From Zelonia costaricensis (lineage: Eukaryota > Euglenozoa > Kinetoplastea > Trypanosomatida > Trypanosomatidae): a stretch of 25,854 nucleotides of DNA. Below the pieces are notes generated by a model, which did no database searches, was not told the origin of the DNA, and saw only the letters and a list, made by a program, of their open reading frames with translations. Positions 1-8,884 of the stretch are shown here, piece after piece. Where the stretch lies: the NCBI GenBank assembly GCA_030849075.1, contig JASAOO010003156.1:1-25854 (forward strand). The letters run 5' to 3'. A program made the position numbers and the translations under genes. The stretch's first letter is position 1. Each line of letters opens with the position of its first letter.

Positions 1-198
1 ATCGCGCTGGAGGTCGAGGCAATCGACACGATCGAGTACGTGAAGGCGAAGATCCAGGTAGAGGAGGGCTTCCCGCCGGACCTGCAGCGCCTGGTCTTCG
101 CCACTGAGACGCTGGAGGATGACCGCATGCTCGCGGACTACAACATCCAGAAGGAGTCGACCCTGTACCTGGTGCTGCGCCTGGGCGTCCGTATTTGA
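1..198 (+). CDS. Divergent ubiquitin-like unit, 3' end only (possible last unit of a polyubiquitin gene)
   Basis: Frame 1 is open from the first base to a TGA at 196-198, giving 65 residues that align without gaps to ubiquitin residues 13-76 plus one extra residue. Conserved stretches include [23 protein letters not shown] and LVLRL. Lys27, Lys29 and Lys63 are present. Lys33 and Lys48 are both Glu, Ile44 is Val, Gly47 is Thr and His68 is Tyr. The protein ends LRLGVRI rather than LRLRGG, so the di-glycine needed for activation and conjugation is absent. The N-terminal 12 residues lie outside the window. It could be the degenerate last unit of a polyubiquitin array, which deubiquitinases would cut off as a tail, or a separate ubiquitin-like gene. 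The ubiquitin fold is certain from the alignment; the gene context is not visible. Confidence 0.85.
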   Translation: MALEVEAIDTIEYVKAKIQVEEGFPPDLQRLVFATETLEDDRMLADYNIQKESTLYLVLRLGVRI

Positions 199-2248
199 GC
201 AAAGGTCGAGGTCTCGTGGGCTATGCACTGTTTAGGCAGAGCCCAATGGATACCACGAGCATCAGGTCACAAATCAGTCGCTTGCGTGGCGCTGAGGTGC
301 GAAAGATCGGCTCGCTCTTGCTTTCCTGCGCTTCTCTGCGCCGTGTGATGCAGCGTTTGTCGAGCGTCGAGCCGTGTGCAGGATTTTGTGGCGGTGCTCC
401 TGCAGGCTTAGATGGACGCGCGCATGCAACATCTTGGGTGTCCCGTGGTCCCGAAGCGAGGGCTTGGTTTGTCTCAGTGAGATGTCGTTAGGGGGGCCGT
501 TTTCCGCATAAGCGCTTCAGACAAGCGGGCGGTTGACGTCCCGATTGTGCGTGTGTGACGGTGGGCGAGTGTGGGGGTCTCCGAGGCATTTCTCGAGAGG
601 CCGTGCCGAGTTTCTCGCTCATTGTGTCTTGTTTGCTTTCCCCCTTCACGCCACCGTCTTCTATTTTAGGTACTTGCGCATTTTCTTCCTCGCTCTGGCA
701 GCCGATAGGCCGGCGGAGTCTCGGTTTGCCAAACAGCACCTATATTTCAATTTTGCGATTGTGGGCGCGTCTTTGTGTGTGTGTGGGTGTGTGAGTGTGT
801 GGGTGGTTCGTGCCTGTGCCTGCGCGCCCCCCCCCCTCCCTCGCGTACCCTTTGGTGTGCCTCAACTCCCTCCCCTTTGTTTCCCTTTGCCCTTTTCTTC
901 TTGCAATGTGCGGCGATCGCTTCTGCCTCCGCTGAACGCGCGCGTGTTGGCCGGCCGAGGTGCGGCTCTGCTGCGTCTCCAACGGCGCCTGCGCTGTGGC
1001 GGCTTTCCGTTCAGGGCTTGCTGCGTGAAAGTGGGCCGACGGTGTCGGCAGGCGGAGTGGAAGTCTGCTTTGTGCGATTGTTCTTGGAGGTGGCCGGCCA
1101 TCGATGCGATTGCAAGGGCACTCGGAGCGGCTTGTGGGCGTGCAGCTGCGTCATGTACGGACGCTTTGATGGCACGCAGGCCATGCTGCATTGCTTCCTC
1201 ATTCTCCCGAAACGGTTTTCAAAGCCAGGTGTGCGTGGACTTTTTCACTGCAGCAACACACAAGCACACAAAGACGAGATCATACACGGCGTGATGACGC
1301 AGCCGAGTGCGAGGATTTCGCTCACCACCGGCCTCAGGTCGAGGGTGCTGCTCCGCGAGCCGCCTCTGTCTGTCAGCCCTCTACGCACGCACTGTGGCAC
1401 CTGCTTCGACGTAAGACGGCGACGTTCTTGTGGCATGCGCACGATGTTGTGCTGTTCGCAGAAGAACACTCAAGCGTGCGGCTGTGCGAGGAGCTCAAAC
1501 CGGCCGAAGCACGCCAAGGGTAGCGTTGAGGTAAGCCGTCTTCGGCTCACTTGCGTGCTTAGCTTCGCAGGATACCTGTGTGCGAGGAGCGGTCGCCCAC
1601 ATCAGCAGCTCTTGCTACGCGTAGATCACTGTCTCTGTTTCTCCATCCCTGTCCTTCCCACCCTTCTCTGGGCTCGTTCGCAACGTGCGCTGCTTTCACG
1701 CCCCGCAACATCGCGAAGGTGCTCCGCACGCTTCCGGGTCGGTACATACGGCAAAGCGCCACCGTGGCACGACGCCCCCTTGTCTCCTCCCTGTCTTCAC
1801 GCGCGCCTCCTGCAAGAGGCACTCGGCCGCTCAAGGGACGAGCAGAGAGGACCTCCCGTGAGGATTCACTTGCACACCATCCCGCGCACACAAACCGGGC
1901 ACAACCACACCGCCCTCCACCTCCTCTTGTCGCTAGCGTAACCCTCCAGCTTAGCATCTCTAGCAAACCTCAAACCACCTACAGTGTAGTCTACGTAGAA
2001 ACCTCTTCCAAGCACTTCCGCACGCTATCGGTGCGTTCGAGCGCATTCGGCCTCCTGCTTCCTCACAGCTCCTCAGTACCCCTCCCCCTCCCCCTCCTCT
2101 GTCCGTGTAGCTACGCATCTTCTCTCTCCGCGCAGTTGCCCACACTCGAGAACTCACCAGCTCGTCCGCAGTGGACTGTCTGCACCTGCCGTCACGGTCG
2201 TGTCGCAGCTGCGGTTTTAGAGTCTCATAGCACGTGCCTCGCCTCGCC

Positions 2249-2273
2249 TTTTATTTTTTGTGTTTTTCTGTAG
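2249..2273 (+). promoter_or_regulatory. Predicted trans-splice acceptor for gene 2
   Basis: A T-rich tract ends in CTGTAG, with AG at 2272-2273. No ATG occurs between this AG and the start codon at 2574, so the 5' UTR would be 300 nt and would contain the (TG)22 tract. A weaker alternative is AG at 2552-2553, which leaves about 20 nt. Confidence 0.5.
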
Positions 2274-2403
2274 CCTCCTCTCTGCTCTCGCCCCTTGGTG
2301 CGTCTAGCCTCACCTTAGCGTTGATCTCTTCCGCTTTCTCTTCCCTTGCCCCCGCCCCCGCCCTACTCCTCGCGTCGTCTTCCTCGGCGTGGACTGCCGC
2401 ATC

Positions 2404-2408
<5 letters not shown>

Positions 2409-2452
<44 letters not shown>
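2409..2452 (+). repeat. (TG)22 microsatellite
   Basis: This is a perfect 44-nt TG tract, the longest in the window. It lies about 120 nt before the gene 2 ATG, inside the predicted 5' UTR if the acceptor at 2272 is used. Confidence 0.95.
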
Positions 2453-2455
<3 letters not shown>

Positions 2456-2573
2456 TGCTTGCCTGCGTGCCGATCTACACCGGTCCTCTCCACTTTGTCT
2501 CCGCTCACGTGCTCTTTTTCCTTCTCGCACCTCTTCCGGTGTGTGTCCTCGAGTGGACTCGACGTTTGAGTTC

Positions 2574-3371
2574 ATGACGAACGGTAGCAACGCGCACGGC
2601 GGCGGCGGCGGTCACGGCGAGGATGCCCACCACGATGCCGCGCACGGCGGCCATGGCCACGCCGCGGCGGCACCGTACGAGGTGATCAAGGCCCCCTCCA
2701 TGGCGTCGCAGGACTACCTGGACAACCTGCCCGCCTTCGACTCCACAAAGCCGATGCCGCCCCCACGCACGGCGGTCGAGCGGTTCACGCGGGTGCTACA
2801 GGCGCAGTTCGGACAGGACCCCGACATGCCGACCTTGACCCACCGGCTCGAGCGGAAGTACAGCAGCCTGTTTGACTACCTCGCCAGCCCTCTCTCACCG
2901 CTGCGGCCACGCACGTTCGTGGACTCGCACACCCGGCCCAACCCGTGCCCGGAGGAGTATTGGTGGGCGTCGTGGCGCTGGCCGCGCACGAAGTACGTGA
3001 ATGCCAAGGTGCCGCCGCCTGTGGATGGCAAGTACACGGACTACTACCACTACCTCGCCTTCAAGAACTGGCTGGAGCGGGAGCGGGACGTGTACGTTGC
3101 ACACGCCAACATTCTGCACGAGATGACGTCGCGCTGCCTGGTGAAGGAGGGGCAGTACAACGCCGCCAAGAACTGCCGCCACCTGTACAACAAGGAGTTC
3201 GCCATGTCGCGTATGGAGGAGTTCAACCAGGCGATGCTCTACATGGCCATGACCGGCAACGCGGCGATTCGCGAAACGCCGTATCCCGAGAACTTCGTGG
3301 AGGAGAAGCGCAAGATTTACGATGATTGGCTGTTCCGCACTCGCATGCGCAAGCCCGGTGACGTGGCGTAA
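2574..3371 (+). CDS. PDSW/NDUFB10-like complex I subunit candidate, His/Gly-rich N-terminus
   Basis: The protein is 265 aa and starts at the first ATG of the frame after the TG tract. Residues 1-35 are rich in His, Gly and Ala. The rest is mostly charged and helical, with an aromatic patch (EEYWWASWRWPR) in the middle. The C-terminal half has a pair of cysteines around a K-E-G-Q motif (C-x12-C, followed by a helix containing KEF and EEFNQAM). This resembles the C-x11-C / REGQNYQQNC region of the animal NDUFB10 (PDSW) subunit of mitochondrial NADH dehydrogenase, including similar spacing to an upstream Trp/Arg-rich helix. NDUFB10 is a twin-Cys subunit of the complex I membrane arm facing the intermembrane space. 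There is no obvious cleavable presequence, which suits twin-Cys import. I infer a kinetoplastid NDUFB10-like protein, but similarity is remote and another respiratory complex is possible. Confidence 0.75.
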   Translation: MTNGSNAHGGGGGHGEDAHHDAAHGGHGHAAAAPYEVIKAPSMASQDYLDNLPAFDSTKPMPPPRTAVERFTRVLQAQFGQDPDMPTLTHRLERKYSSLFDYLASPLSPLRPRTFVDSHTRPNPCPEEYWWASWRWPRTKYVNAKVPPPVDGKYTDYYHYLAFKNWLERERDVYVAHANILHEMTSRCLVKEGQYNAAKNCRHLYNKEFAMSRMEEFNQAMLYMAMTGNAAIRETPYPENFVEEKRKIYDDWLFRTRMRKPGDVA

Positions 3372-4514
3372 GAGAGAAAGAAGCAAACAGAAGGTGCCGG
3401 CGACGCGCTCCTGTTCCTGCGCCCCCCCCCTCCCGCTTCGCCTCCGCACCTCTCGTTGCCGCGCGCCATCCAGTCTTGGCCGCCCTCGCTCTGCTGCGGA
3501 GCATGTGAAGTGCCGTGAGAACGCGGCGTGCAAGGAAACGAAAAAAGAAAAGACGCGGAAGTGCGTTTGTGCGGAGTTGTCTGTATCTGTGCGTGTCAGC
3601 AAAAAAAAGCTGTCGTGGCTTTTTTTTTTCTGGTCGAGTCTCCGGCTGTGGTCTTGCTGATGACTGTGGCCGTCGTGCCGTGTTCCTCCTCCCGCCTCCC
3701 CCCTCCTGCAGATCTTTTCCTCTGCCGGGGAGCGCCCTCCTTCTAGTTGCCCATGCGCAGTAGCACCCACAAACCAGCAAATCTCGGCAGTCGTTCCGTC
3801 ATCACGTGAAGATCAAGACGCCGCCTCGCACCCATCTCCGTCGAAGAAAAAGAAGAGCCTCTTTTGTTTTCTTCGCGATTCATGTTCAGCGCGCGCTTGC
3901 GTATGTGCGTGTGTGTGTCTCTCTCTCTCGGGCTCTCAGAGGGAGGCGCAGCGCGTTTCATGTTGCGGTGTGCTGCGTGCAAGAGGGGGAGGGGGTGGGG
4001 AACCGCGGAGCTGCTGCCTCGCGCTCCCTTTCTCAAAGCACTCGGAACAGCGTGTCACTTCTCCTACGTCGTCGGCCCCCGTCGCCGCGTCGCGTGACCA
4101 CCGAGCGGTGCCGAGGGGAGACGGCTGTGTGCACCCATGCCTTTCTCCACGTCTGACATCCGTGCCGCTTCTCTCCAACTTGACGCTCCCACCTCTCTGC
4201 TTTCAACTGCCCCTGTCCAGGAGCGTGTTGGCCTCAGCTGTGCAAAGGGCGTGTTGCGAGAGACCGAAGGAGGACACACACACACGCGCACACAGAGACC
4301 CGTCTCTGGCACCTCCCACCCTATTTTCCTCTGCGCATCATCGGCAAGTCTCGTACGTGCGTCCCCTTTTCTCTCGCAGGCGGCTCTCCTTATCGGAAAT
4401 CTCCTCTCTGGTCAAAGGCAGCTCTCTCACCTCCCATTCACAGAGGGAGCACCACCACCATAATCGTTGATTCACTCTTCCCTGGCCTGCTCACTCAACC
4501 TCGCGGCGTGCGCC
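3372..4514. other. Spacer, gene 2 to gene 3
   Basis: The stretch is 1.1 kb with no supportable gene. It contains short A-runs and T-runs at about 3600-3630, a CT-repeat patch near 3915-3930, a short CA patch at about 4274-4292, and the pyrimidine tract that precedes gene 3. Confidence 0.6.
4361..4379 (+). promoter_or_regulatory. Predicted trans-splice acceptor for gene 3
   Basis: GTCCCCTTTTCTCTCGCAG is a classic pyrimidine tract with AG at 4378-4379. The resulting 5' UTR is 135 nt and contains no ATG before 4515. Confidence 0.6.
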
Positions 4515-5093
4515 ATGCTTCGCGCCACCGCTGCCCCAGTCCCGATGCCCACCGCGGCGGCGGCGGCATTGTCTTTGGCGAGTCTCGGGCGCCCCGCCGC
4601 GGCGTCAAAGACGAGCGGCCCTCTTGTCATCCCCGCGCCGGTGGCGGACCAAGACCCAAACGTCGAGGTGCTGCGCGAGGGGGAGCGGATTCAGAAGCTG
4701 ACCCGCGCCGCTGATGCCCTGGTAGTGCGCGACTACGTGCTACGCGAGGAGGAGGCCATGCTGGATGACCTCGAGGCGTCCGTCGCCGCCCTGGAAGCGG
4801 ACGTGAGACGCGCAGTGATCCGAACGGATGAGCTGCAAAGCTCAAGCTCGCTGCTGCGGCCCGGCCCGGCGCGCGGGTCCGCCGGCGAGAATGCGGAGGT
4901 GTCTGCGCTCTGGTTCGAGTACGGCCCGTCGATGAGCCGTCTTGTCACGAAGCACTCGAAGCGGGTGGCGGAGCTGGAGCGGGCCCTGGCCACTGCGTCG
5001 TCTCCCGACGCGGCCGGGCTGCTGAAAACTCCGAAGCCGCTGCCGGCGGCCCCGCCGCTGCTGCTGGGGGGCTCGGCGGCAGCGGCGCCGTAG
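4515..5093 (+). CDS. Small coiled-coil protein of unknown function
   Basis: The protein is 192 aa and starts at the first ATG after the predicted splice site, in context GCCATG. Residues 1-45 are Ala/Pro/Ser-rich with few acidic residues, which might be a mitochondrial targeting peptide but might equally be disordered. Residues about 50-105 form a charged heptad-like helix (VLREGERIQKL, then EEEAMLDDLEASVAALEADVR). A second helix at about 130-165 contains LWFEYGP and KRVAELERAL. The C-terminus is Pro/Ala/Leu-rich and ends in an Ala-Pro run. I recognise no family. Codon usage is strongly G/C at third positions and the protein has a coherent helical core, so the gene is credible. The stop codon TAG runs directly into a TG microsatellite. 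A scaffold or complex subunit is the most that can be suggested. Confidence 0.8.
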   Translation: MLRATAAPVPMPTAAAAALSLASLGRPAAASKTSGPLVIPAPVADQDPNVEVLREGERIQKLTRAADALVVRDYVLREEEAMLDDLEASVAALEADVRRAVIRTDELQSSSSLLRPGPARGSAGENAEVSALWFEYGPSMSRLVTKHSKRVAELERALATASSPDAAGLLKTPKPLPAAPPLLLGGSAAAAP

Positions 5094-5117
5094 TGTGTGT
5101 GTGTGTGTGTGTGTGTG
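5094..5117 (+). repeat. (TG)12 tract immediately after a stop codon
   Basis: A perfect TG tract begins at the base after the TAG of gene 3 and forms the first part of its 3' UTR. Confidence 0.95.
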
Positions 5118-5938
5118 CCGGAATGGCGCTCGTGAGAGGGGAGCAAAGAGCGAAACACTCGCTCTGCGTGGTTGTCTGTGTGTGGACGCGCGCTGCGCTG
5201 TGGTGTTCGGAGCCCCCGCCACGAGGGGAGGGGGAGGCGCATTTGTGACTGTGAAAGGCGCCCACGTGACCGCAGGCGATCGATACACAGAACAGAAGAA
5301 ACAACAGTTGAGAAAAAAGGCGCACACTCGCTCGCTCGTGATGAGTTGGAGCTGTCCCCACGCGGTGCGTCAGCGGCGACCCTGGCCTCCGTGCAACCTT
5401 GTCAAGCGTGGTCGCCGTGGTGCCTTGCGCGTGCGTGCGCGAGAGCAGGGATTGCGTGTCGAGGCAGGTGCGCTCCGGCTCTTCAACCGCTTCCTTTCCT
5501 GCGTGGCGCACGCACCGTTGACGCCGATGTCTACACGACACGAGCATCGTTCACCGACGCGTTCCCGGTCTTCCTCTCTATTCCGCTCTTCCCCACCCCC
5601 TTTTCTGGCCCCTTCCACACCCTATATGCGTGGCTCGGCCCGTCTCCCACCCTCCCCGACACACTCCCATCACTGAAGGAGGTCGACTCGAGCGCACGGC
5701 GCGTACGCCCGCACTTGGACACTCACACCGACGCACCCACACACCGCAGCGGCGGCCGCCAGCTCAACCCACTCGAGCTCTGTCGACGTGGTGCCCTCTA
5801 CGCACGTCCGCGAACGCTGCTTTGAACGCCGTGTAGCGGTGCCCTTTGAAAAAAGGAAGGAAGAAGAAGAAAACGGTGTGGCTTGCGCGCGGTGACGCAG
5901 CGGGGTAGCGGCGCGCGGCGTTCCGTTTCGGCGCCGCG

Positions 5939-5979
5939 CTTTCTTTTTGCTGGTTTCGTTTCTCCGTGCTTTGCGGGAG
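5939..5979 (+). promoter_or_regulatory. Predicted trans-splice acceptor for gene 4
   Basis: A T-rich tract is followed by AG at 5978-5979, giving a 5' UTR of about 97 nt with no intervening ATG. A G-rich run follows the AG. Confidence 0.4.
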
Positions 5980-6076
5980 GGGAAGGGGGGGAGGGGTTGG
6001 GGAGGTCCTGCGAGTGCGTGTGTGCTTCACTTCCCTGGCTGTGTGACGCTGCTGCCGGCTCGGTTTGAGCTCCGCC

Positions 6077-8665
6077 ATGGAGGACCCGTTCCACGAGGGG
6101 GGCGGCAGCGAGCTCGAAGCGGAGCTGACGCGGCTCACGCAGGAGAATCGCGAGTTGCGGCAGGAGAATGCGCGGCTCCGCGCCCGCGTCAGCCTAGCAG
6201 CCGCCACGCCGTGTGCGACAGCGTCGAACGCCGGTAGCGAGCCTGCGTCGTCTCTGCGGAGCGTTCCTGCACCTGCGGCGGCGGCTCCTGCGACGGCTCC
6301 GCGAAGGGCCGCGGGGCACGCTCCTGCGTCCGCGGCTGGCAGCAGCAATGCCACTCCAGCCCATACACCCCGCGGAGCAGCCATCGCGAGTGCCGCGGCG
6401 AAGCCCGCACTCACGGCCGCGCGCATCGAGGAGGCGGTACAGCGCGTGAAGCGGGAGCTGCGCGCCGAGGTGGAGACATACCAAAAAGCTGCCGAGCTCA
6501 AGGCCTCCCAGATGGAGCAGCTGAAGCAGCAGTTCGAGCTGTTTGTGACGGCAACGTGCGAGCGGGAGGCTGCGTACGAGCTCGTCTACACCGAGGTCTT
6601 CCAGGAGCTGGAGGCGCAGCGGGCACTGGTGCGCACCGCCCAAGCGCAGCTGGAGGAGCAGCGGCTGGAGGCAGTGGCGATGCAGAAGTCGCTGCAGGCC
6701 GCCACGAAGGCAGCGGCGAAGTCGGCGACCACCGCCGCCGTAGCTGCCCCCACCACCCGCACAGGGACCCCTGCGGCTGCGCCGGAAGTCCTTGCTGCTG
6801 CGCCAGACGAGGGCGACGAAGACGCCGAGTCCGAGGCGCCGCCCGCGAAGAAGGTTCGCACAAGCCGAGCAGCCGTCAGGGCTGCTGCGGCCGCTGCCGC
6901 TGCGGCGGCCAACGGGTTGTTGGTGGACACGGCGCGAGAGAGCGCAGAGGCAAAGACGAAGACACAAGAGGGTGCGCACGCCGCTGTGGCTGGGGCACCG
7001 GCTTCTGACGCGCCAGAGGACGAGGAGCAGGGGCCGCGCCGGCTGCGCATCGTCCTCGGCGGCGCGCTTCTACGTAGCGACGTGAGCGCCGCGCGCACGA
7101 AGCGGGCCCGCGGCAGCCCGGCGGCGAGCGTCGCCTCCGCCACCCGTGCGACCCGCGGCAAGACCGTTGCTGAATCCGCTGTGCTGCACATGCCTGTGGC
7201 GCCGGTATTTGCCCCCGCCGCGGCGGATGCTGCCGCGAGTCCCGCTACCGCCGGCACCGCAACGCTGCCGACGAGTTCTCCAGCGGCAGCGACTGCGCCC
7301 ACCGTCGCCTCTGCGAAGGTCTCCGCGTCGCCTGACCCGCTGCATCGTCTCTGGGCGACGCTGGCGACCCCCACCGAGGCCGCTCACGGCTTCCTCTCCC
7401 TGTGGGAGAGCCTCGTGTGCCTGCGCGGCCCGGATCGGCTCACGGCCCTGCACACACTGATCCGCCTCCTCCTGCACTTCCTCGGGCCGGCCGACACGGC
7501 TGCGGATGCGGCGGCACCCAGCGCGTGGCTGCCCGCGCCGCTGGCTGCCGCCGCCTTCGTGACGCAGCCGACGTCCCTCACGGTCGTGGCCATCGGGGTG
7601 CGCCTCTTCGCCGTGCAGGCGGAGGGCGACGCGCTGCAGCAGCGCGGAGCCGCCCTCAACCGCACCGACGCCGTCGCCACGCAGTGCCGCGTGCTGCTCT
7701 CCTCCCTCTTCTACCGCCTCTGCGTGGCGGCGCTGCGCCGCTGGCAGACGGCGGCCGAGGCGGGTGCCGATGCGCTCGAGCAGTGGGCCACCGCCGTCAC
7801 CCACCTCTACGGGTTTCAGCCCGCACTGGCAAAGCTGGCGCAGTACACGAACGCTACGGCGGCCTTCGAGCGGGTCTGCCTCGGCCGCGGCTGGGCCACG
7901 TACACGGCACAGGCCATCTTCGCCGAGTGCTTCACCGCCTCCACTACCGCCGCCTCCGCGCCGTCAGGCGACGCGGCGGTGGCGCGGTGGCGAGAGCTGT
8001 GCGACAGCGTGGGGTGGAGCGCGCGGGCGCTGCCGCTGGAGCGCCTGGAGACGGCGGCGGCGCGCTGCGTGGCAAAGACGCGGGTCGGCCGCGGCCCCTT
8101 CACGAGCGCGTGCGCCGAGGAGGCTCTGCTGTGCCTGCGCCTCGTCGTGCTCTACCGCGGCTTCGACCACATGGAGCACGTGGCGAAGCTGCTGGAGCAG
8201 CCCGGGGTGCTGCCGATGGCGCTCACCCAGGAGGTCTACGCGCAGCTTGTCAGTCTTGCCGTGATGGATCGCGTGCCGTTCCGCAGCGCTAATGCCCTGC
8301 AGCACGCACTGCGGCTCCTGCGCGAGTACGTCCAGGAGGTGGCGCCCGAGCACTGCACCTCGGCGGAGCACTTCGTGTGTGTGCCCCGCCCCAGTCACCT
8401 GCTCGCTGCGCTGGCGGTGCTGCGAGCCGAGGAGCAGACGTCCGCGAAGGAGGCGGAGACGGAAGCCGAGGCTGCGAGGGCGCTGCATCGCGCCGTGCTC
8501 GACGGACGGGCGGCGGTGGTGCGCTGGCTGCAGGCGCAGCGTGCCGCGCTGGAGATGGTGCGGCACAGCCCCTCTCTGGGCCGTGACCGGCAGCTGCTGT
8601 TGCGCGACAGCGAGCTGGGCCAGCGCTTGCTGAAGGAGGCAGGCACGCCCGCCAGCAGCGCGTAG
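6077..8665 (+). CDS. Large coiled-coil protein, probably nuclear, unknown function
   Basis: The protein is 862 aa and starts at an ATG in a strong context (GCCATGG). Residues about 11-38 form a leucine-zipper-like coiled coil (LTRLTQENRELRQENARLRA). Residues about 45-110 are Ala/Pro-rich linker. Residues about 115-213 form a long charged coiled coil. A basic cluster PPAKKVR at 255-261 looks like a nuclear localisation signal and is followed by an alanine run (about 266-282); a second basic patch (RTKRARG) lies near residue 340. Residues about 420-862 form a globular, leucine-rich, all-helical region with no motif I can assign, ending in a charged helix at about 785-835. The arrangement of coiled coil, linker, NLS and helical C-domain suits a structural or chromatin-associated protein. 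That is inference only. It is clearly a gene: G/C-rich third positions run throughout 2.6 kb. Confidence 0.88.
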   Translation: MEDPFHEGGGSELEAELTRLTQENRELRQENARLRARVSLAAATPCATASNAGSEPASSLRSVPAPAAAAPATAPRRAAGHAPASAAGSSNATPAHTPRGAAIASAAAKPALTAARIEEAVQRVKRELRAEVETYQKAAELKASQMEQLKQQFELFVTATCEREAAYELVYTEVFQELEAQRALVRTAQAQLEEQRLEAVAMQKSLQAATKAAAKSATTAAVAAPTTRTGTPAAAPEVLAAAPDEGDEDAESEAPPAKKVRTSRAAVRAAAAAAAAAANGLLVDTARESAEAKTKTQEGAHAAVAGAPASDAPEDEEQGPRRLRIVLGGALLRSDVSAARTKRARGSPAASVASATRATRGKTVAESAVLHMPVAPVFAPAAADAAASPATAGTATLPTSSPAAATAPTVASAKVSASPDPLHRLWATLATPTEAAHGFLSLWESLVCLRGPDRLTALHTLIRLLLHFLGPADTAADAAAPSAWLPAPLAAAAFVTQPTSLTVVAIGVRLFAVQAEGDALQQRGAALNRTDAVATQCRVLLSSLFYRLCVAALRRWQTAAEAGADALEQWATAVTHLYGFQPALAKLAQYTNATAAFERVCLGRGWATYTAQAIFAECFTASTTAASAPSGDAAVARWRELCDSVGWSARALPLERLETAAARCVAKTRVGRGPFTSACAEEALLCLRLVVLYRGFDHMEHVAKLLEQPGVLPMALTQEVYAQLVSLAVMDRVPFRSANALQHALRLLREYVQEVAPEHCTSAEHFVCVPRPSHLLAALAVLRAEEQTSAKEAETEAEAARALHRAVLDGRAAVVRWLQAQRAALEMVRHSPSLGRDRQLLLRDSELGQRLLKEAGTPASSA

Positions 8666-8868
8666 GCCTTTCTTCCTTTCCTTCCTCTCGCTCTCCCCGC
8701 CGACCTTCTCGCGGCGCTCTGCGTCTCCAGAAGGCCCCCCTTCTCCCCCCCGCTGCACTTATCCAGCGTAAACCAAGCACACATACACACACACACACAC
8801 ACAAACAGAGACGAAAGACGCACGCGTGCAACTCATGAGGTGGCGGCGGCAAGAGAGAGGGGGGGCTC

Positions 8869-8884
8869 AAAAAAAAAAAAAAAA
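8869..8884 (+). repeat. A16 homopolymer
   Basis: A run of sixteen A directly follows a G-rich stretch in the spacer after gene 4. It may mark a past retroposition, but no element body is recognisable. Confidence 0.9.

Larger units (their letters stand above)
199..2573. other. Long spacer between ubiquitin-like gene and gene 2
   Basis: The stretch is 2.4 kb with no convincing gene. It holds an imperfect TG tract at 774-802, a pyrimidine-rich C/T block at about 2078-2100, and a (TG)22 tract at 2409-2452. Several long open frames overlap one another here (for example 775-1941 and 1578-2273). They begin at non-ATG codons or inside low-complexity sequence, and their third codon positions are not strongly G/C, unlike the real genes nearby. 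Most of it is probably the 3' UTR of the ubiquitin-like gene plus the spacer. Confidence 0.6.
5094..6076. other. Spacer, gene 3 to gene 4
   Basis: The stretch is about 1 kb with no supportable gene. It holds the TG tract at its left end, a purine-rich A/G block at about 5848-5874, and a T-rich tract then a G-rich block (about 5939-6003) just ahead of gene 4. Confidence 0.6.

Noticed and set aside
1291..1297. GTGATGA, a C-box of a C/D snoRNA (another at 5338-5344)
   Set aside because: No CTGA D-box at a suitable distance and no flanking terminal stem at either place.
775..1941. Open frame of about 390 codons in the first spacer
   Set aside because: It begins at a non-ATG codon in a TG repeat. 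From its first useful ATG (1153) the codons lack the strong G/C third position of neighbouring genes, the composition is Cys/Ser/Arg-rich without domains, and other frames overlap it over the same stretch.
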